From JBCCWF01 sp038520475 (GTDB lineage: Bacteria > Cyanobacteriota > Cyanobacteriia > CAKZMO01), in assembly GCA_038520475.1 (NCBI GenBank), contig JBCBLF010000245.1:1-7219 (forward strand): a stretch of DNA of 7,219 bases, in the 5' to 3' direction. Shown here piece by piece: positions 5,185 to 7,219 of the stretch (its first letter is position 1; the number at the start of each line of letters is the position of its first letter). Under the pieces are notes generated by a model. That model had not been told where the DNA came from. It did not search any database and worked only from the letters and a program-made list of their open reading frames with translations. A program made the translations under genes and the position numbers.

Positions 5185-6480
5185 ATGAGTAAAGGATTTT
5201 TGAATCGCTATCCTAAATTTTTAATTCGACTAGGTGCGGCTGTCGTAGTGCTAGTTGCAGGTGTGCCCATTGTTAGAGCTCAACTCACAGCATCAGCAGA
5301 CAACGGAGCAGTAACAGACGAGATTTCACCGTTAGCCGTAGAGACGCTCACCGCCGAGTTGGTGAGCAGCTATGACGTCTCCCGCAGCTATACGGGAAAC
5401 GTTACAGCGCTGCGTAGCAGTGACCTCGGCTTTCCACGAGGGGGAGAATTGGTAACGGTTTTTGTAGACGAAGGAGCTCGCGTTTCAATTGGACAACCGC
5501 TAGCTCAGCTCGACACACAAAACCTTCAAGCCCAGAGACAGCAACTCGAAGCTCAGAGAGACGAGGCTCAGGCTCGTCTTCTGGAGTTATCTCGTGGGGC
5601 TCGCCAAGAAGATATCGCTGCTGCTCGTGCTGAAGTCAGAGATTTAGAAAATCAGCTCCAGCTACAAGAAGCACAGCGATCTCGTCGGGAATTCCTCTAC
5701 AACGAGGGAGCGATCGCCCGGGAACAGCTTGATGAATTTGCGTTTGGGTCAGAAGTCTTAGAAGCCCGGCTGGACAGAGCTGAGAGCCAATTGAGTGAGC
5801 TCCTCAACGGCACTCGTCCCGAACAAATTGCAGCGCAGCGGGCTGTTGTGCAGCAGCTAGAAGCCAGCATCGCTAACGTCGATATTGATATCAACAAAAG
5901 TACGCTTAAAGCTCCGTTTGACGGCATCATTTCAAGCCAGCAGTTCGATGAAGGTGCCGTTGTTTCCGCAGGGCAACCGATTGTGCGGCTGGTTGAAAAT
6001 GCAACCCCGGAAGCGCGCATCGGCATGCCCGTTGATGCGGCACGCGCCCTGGAGGCTGGCGATGTGGTCGGCTTGAGCCTGGGGGGCGATCGCTATGAGG
6101 CAACGGTAACGTTCGTACTGCCTGAAATTGATCCGGATACCCGCACCCAGACAGTGATTTTTCAACTTCAAGCAGCCCTTTCAACCATCAATCCGGGACA
6201 GACCATACGCGTTGAGTTGACGGAAACAATACCCACAGAGGGGTTCTGGCTACCCATTGAGGCCCTAACCCAGGACATTCGGGGGCTATGGAGTGCCTAT
6301 GTTGTGGTTCCTGATGAGACGAATGAGAATCAATACCACGTTCAGGCTCAGTCCGTAGAGATTTTGCATGAGGAGAGCGATCGTGCTCTCGTACAAGGAA
6401 CTATCCAGCCGGGCGATCGCATTGTGGCCAGCGGAGTACACCGATTAGTGCCTGGTCAAAGCATCGATCCAATTGAATAG
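5185..6480 (+). CDS. RND-type periplasmic adaptor (membrane fusion protein, HlyD/AcrA-like)
   Basis: This encodes 431 aa. The N-terminus (KFLIRLGAAVVVLVAGVPIV, then RAQ) is a signal peptide or membrane anchor with a possible cut after VRA; there is no lipobox Cys. Next come the first half of the lipoyl-like domain (about 80-112: GELVTVFVDEGARVSIGQPL), a long alpha-helical hairpin (113-238), the second lipoyl half (239-270: STLKAPFDGIISSQQFDEG), a beta-barrel (about 275-348) and a membrane-proximal domain (350-431, with GDRIVASGVHRLVPGQ). The hairpin carries a motif twice, 71 residues apart: LSRGARQEDIAAARAEV and LLNGTRPEQIAAQRAVV. Such adaptors link an inner-membrane pump to an outer-membrane TolC-like channel. 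The RND gene downstream is the likely partner, and the divergent LysR the likely regulator. The ATG at 5185 precedes the signal sequence directly; no Shine-Dalgarno is seen. Confidence 0.92.
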   Translation: MSKGFLNRYPKFLIRLGAAVVVLVAGVPIVRAQLTASADNGAVTDEISPLAVETLTAELVSSYDVSRSYTGNVTALRSSDLGFPRGGELVTVFVDEGARVSIGQPLAQLDTQNLQAQRQQLEAQRDEAQARLLELSRGARQEDIAAARAEVRDLENQLQLQEAQRSRREFLYNEGAIAREQLDEFAFGSEVLEARLDRAESQLSELLNGTRPEQIAAQRAVVQQLEASIANVDIDINKSTLKAPFDGIISSQQFDEGAVVSAGQPIVRLVENATPEARIGMPVDAARALEAGDVVGLSLGGDRYEATVTFVLPEIDPDTRTQTVIFQLQAALSTINPGQTIRVELTETIPTEGFWLPIEALTQDIRGLWSAYVVVPDETNENQYHVQAQSVEILHEESDRALVQGTIQPGDRIVASGVHRLVPGQSIDPIE

Positions 6481-6770
6481 CGTTCGACATTTCTAGTGGT
6501 GACAGGCATGTCTGAATAGGTTGCAAATCCAAAGAGGGTAAGGGCACCATCGCTTGCTATTTGTCAGAGGCTTCAGCGGCTTGAAACCCTTAACGAATAG
6601 ATTCGCTCACCACTTCCACAGCAATCATCTACCGTGATGTGACGTTTCCTAGAACATCTGAACAGGTGTTCCAGGTGAACGGTGCGATGCCAAGTCAGCA
6701 CCGCATTGAGTCAATCTTTGGTCAAGAAACATACCGTCGTCAGATTCAGTAAATTTCTAGCGTATTTCCT
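6481..6770. other. Gap between adaptor and RND genes, with possible coding remnant
   Basis: The 290 bp is long for an adaptor-transporter pair. One plus frame reads like decayed coding sequence: from about 6519 it has EGKGTIACYLSEASAA, then two stops (TGA 6582-6584, TAA 6591-6593), then 52 open codons to TAA 6750-6752, including IIYRDVTFPRTSEQVF, QVNGAMPSQHRIESIFG and QETYRRQIQ. I do not recognise it. A 20-bp dyad lies inside at 6652-6671. No strong terminator follows the adaptor stop, so read-through to the RND gene is possible. Confidence 0.4.
6652..6671. promoter_or_regulatory. 20-bp near-perfect dyad upstream of the RND gene
   Basis: GAACATCTG (6652-6660) and CAGGTGTTC (6663-6671) are inverted at 8 of 9 positions around AA. 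The 2-nt centre is too short for a good RNA hairpin, so a protein-binding dyad about 100 bp before the RND start is more likely than a terminator. Chance is not excluded. Confidence 0.35.
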
Positions 6771-7219
6771 ATGGTTCGTCCCTTTTTCACCAACATACGC
6801 CTGCTTATCCTAACTGTTATCCTCATCCTGGGCTGGGGATTCTCTGCATACCAATCGCTTCCTCGTCAAGAAGATCCGCAACTGGTGTCTCGCACAGCAG
6901 TCGTAACCACAGCCTTCCCAGGTGCCAGCGCTGAACGAGTTGAAGCATTAGTGACCACGGTGCTTGAAGAGGAATTGGCAGAAATTGAGGAAATTAACAT
7001 CATTGAATCCGATTCACGCATCGGGTTTTCCTCCGTGTCTGTCGAGCTGCTGGAATCTGTCAAGAATGCCCAACCCGTCTGGTCTAAGGTGCGGGACGAA
7101 CTCGATGACGCAGTGATCCGCTTTCCAGAAGGGGCGAGCGAACCAGAACTAGACGAAATTCTGGTCAAGGCTTATACCTATGTGACCTCTTTAACCTGGC
7201 GACTCCCTAACGAACCCAA
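6771..7219 (+). CDS. RND efflux transporter (HAE1/AcrB-like), N-terminal part, cut by window end
   Basis: From ATG 6771 the frame is open through 149 codons to the window end with no stop. The protein begins with a short cytoplasmic segment (MVRPFFTNIR) and transmembrane helix 1 (about residues 11-29: LLILTVILILGWGFSAYQ). It then enters the periplasmic porter region with the RND pattern LPRQEDPQLVSRTAVVTTAF, PGASAERVEALVTTVLEEEL, AEIEEINIIESDSR and VWSKVRDELDDA. Family members are about 1000-1100 aa, proton-driven trimeric pumps working with an adaptor such as the one upstream. The motif is closer to the HAE1-type permeases with 'R-x-E-D-P' than to heavy-metal CusA. The substrate cannot be predicted. 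No Shine-Dalgarno is seen before the ATG. Confidence 0.92.
   Translation, partial: MVRPFFTNIRLLILTVILILGWGFSAYQSLPRQEDPQLVSRTAVVTTAFPGASAERVEALVTTVLEEELAEIEEINIIESDSRIGFSSVSVELLESVKNAQPVWSKVRDELDDAVIRFPEGASEPELDEILVKAYTYVTSLTWRLPNEP

Noticed and set aside
5697..6184. Minus-strand open frames within the adaptor gene
   Set aside because: They are antisense shadows; the plus frame has complete adaptor domain patterns.
6866..7168. 100-aa Ser-rich minus-strand ORF
   Set aside because: It is antisense to the RND transporter, whose plus frame matches family motifs throughout; Ser-rich low-complexity composition is typical of a shadow frame.

Overview
The window looks cyanobacterial. It carries eight exact copies of the HIP1 octamer GCGATCGC (starting at 1121, 2754, 2832, 3726, 4789, 5710, 6086 and 6413), against roughly 0.1 expected by chance in 7.2 kb. 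It also has two gene types familiar from cyanobacteria: a small Cys-rich 'CRxCRYY' protein, and a DUF721/DciA protein ending in a zinc ribbon. The species cannot be named. None of the protein genes has a convincing Shine-Dalgarno sequence.

Layout. (1) 1-1500, plus: the 3' part of a secreted modular GH9 cellulase. Thirteen Val-Asp-Pro repeats form a linker, followed by a complete catalytic domain; the N-terminus lies outside the window. (2) 1501-1858: no gene, but a 27-bp tandem duplication over the stop codon, a long 18-bp-arm inverted repeat and a possible folded RNA. (3) 1859-2182, minus: a small Cys-rich conserved protein. (4) 2183-2529: no confident gene. (5) 2530-3141, minus: a DciA-type replicative-helicase loader protein. 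(6) 3341-3520, plus: a complete tRNA-Glu(UUC) unit with sigma70-type promoter, tRNA and hairpin terminator. (7) 3545-4133, minus: a decayed Uma2-family gene with frameshifts, a nonsense codon and an internal deletion, 12 bases after the lysR stop. (8) 4146-5006, minus: a LysR-type regulator, divergent from (9) 5185-6480, plus: an RND-type periplasmic adaptor (membrane fusion protein). (10) 6481-6770: a gap with possible coding debris and a 20-bp dyad. (11) 6771-7219, plus: the start of an RND inner-membrane transporter, cut by the window end.

How the genes work together. The clearest functional unit is lysR / adaptor / RND transporter. The 178-bp divergent spacer has a T-N11-A LysR-type dyad touching the -35 of a good lysR promoter, overlapped by a second, longer dyad. 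Between these and the adaptor start lie three TTTCTGCA direct repeats. This fits a self-repressing regulator that controls an efflux pump; the substrate cannot be told from sequence. The cellulase, helicase loader and tRNA are unrelated neighbours. I see no clearly new defence or mobile system. The most worthwhile leads are the nested operator, the cyanobacterial GH9 with its VDP linker, the decayed Uma2 gene and the unexplained open stretches in two gaps.
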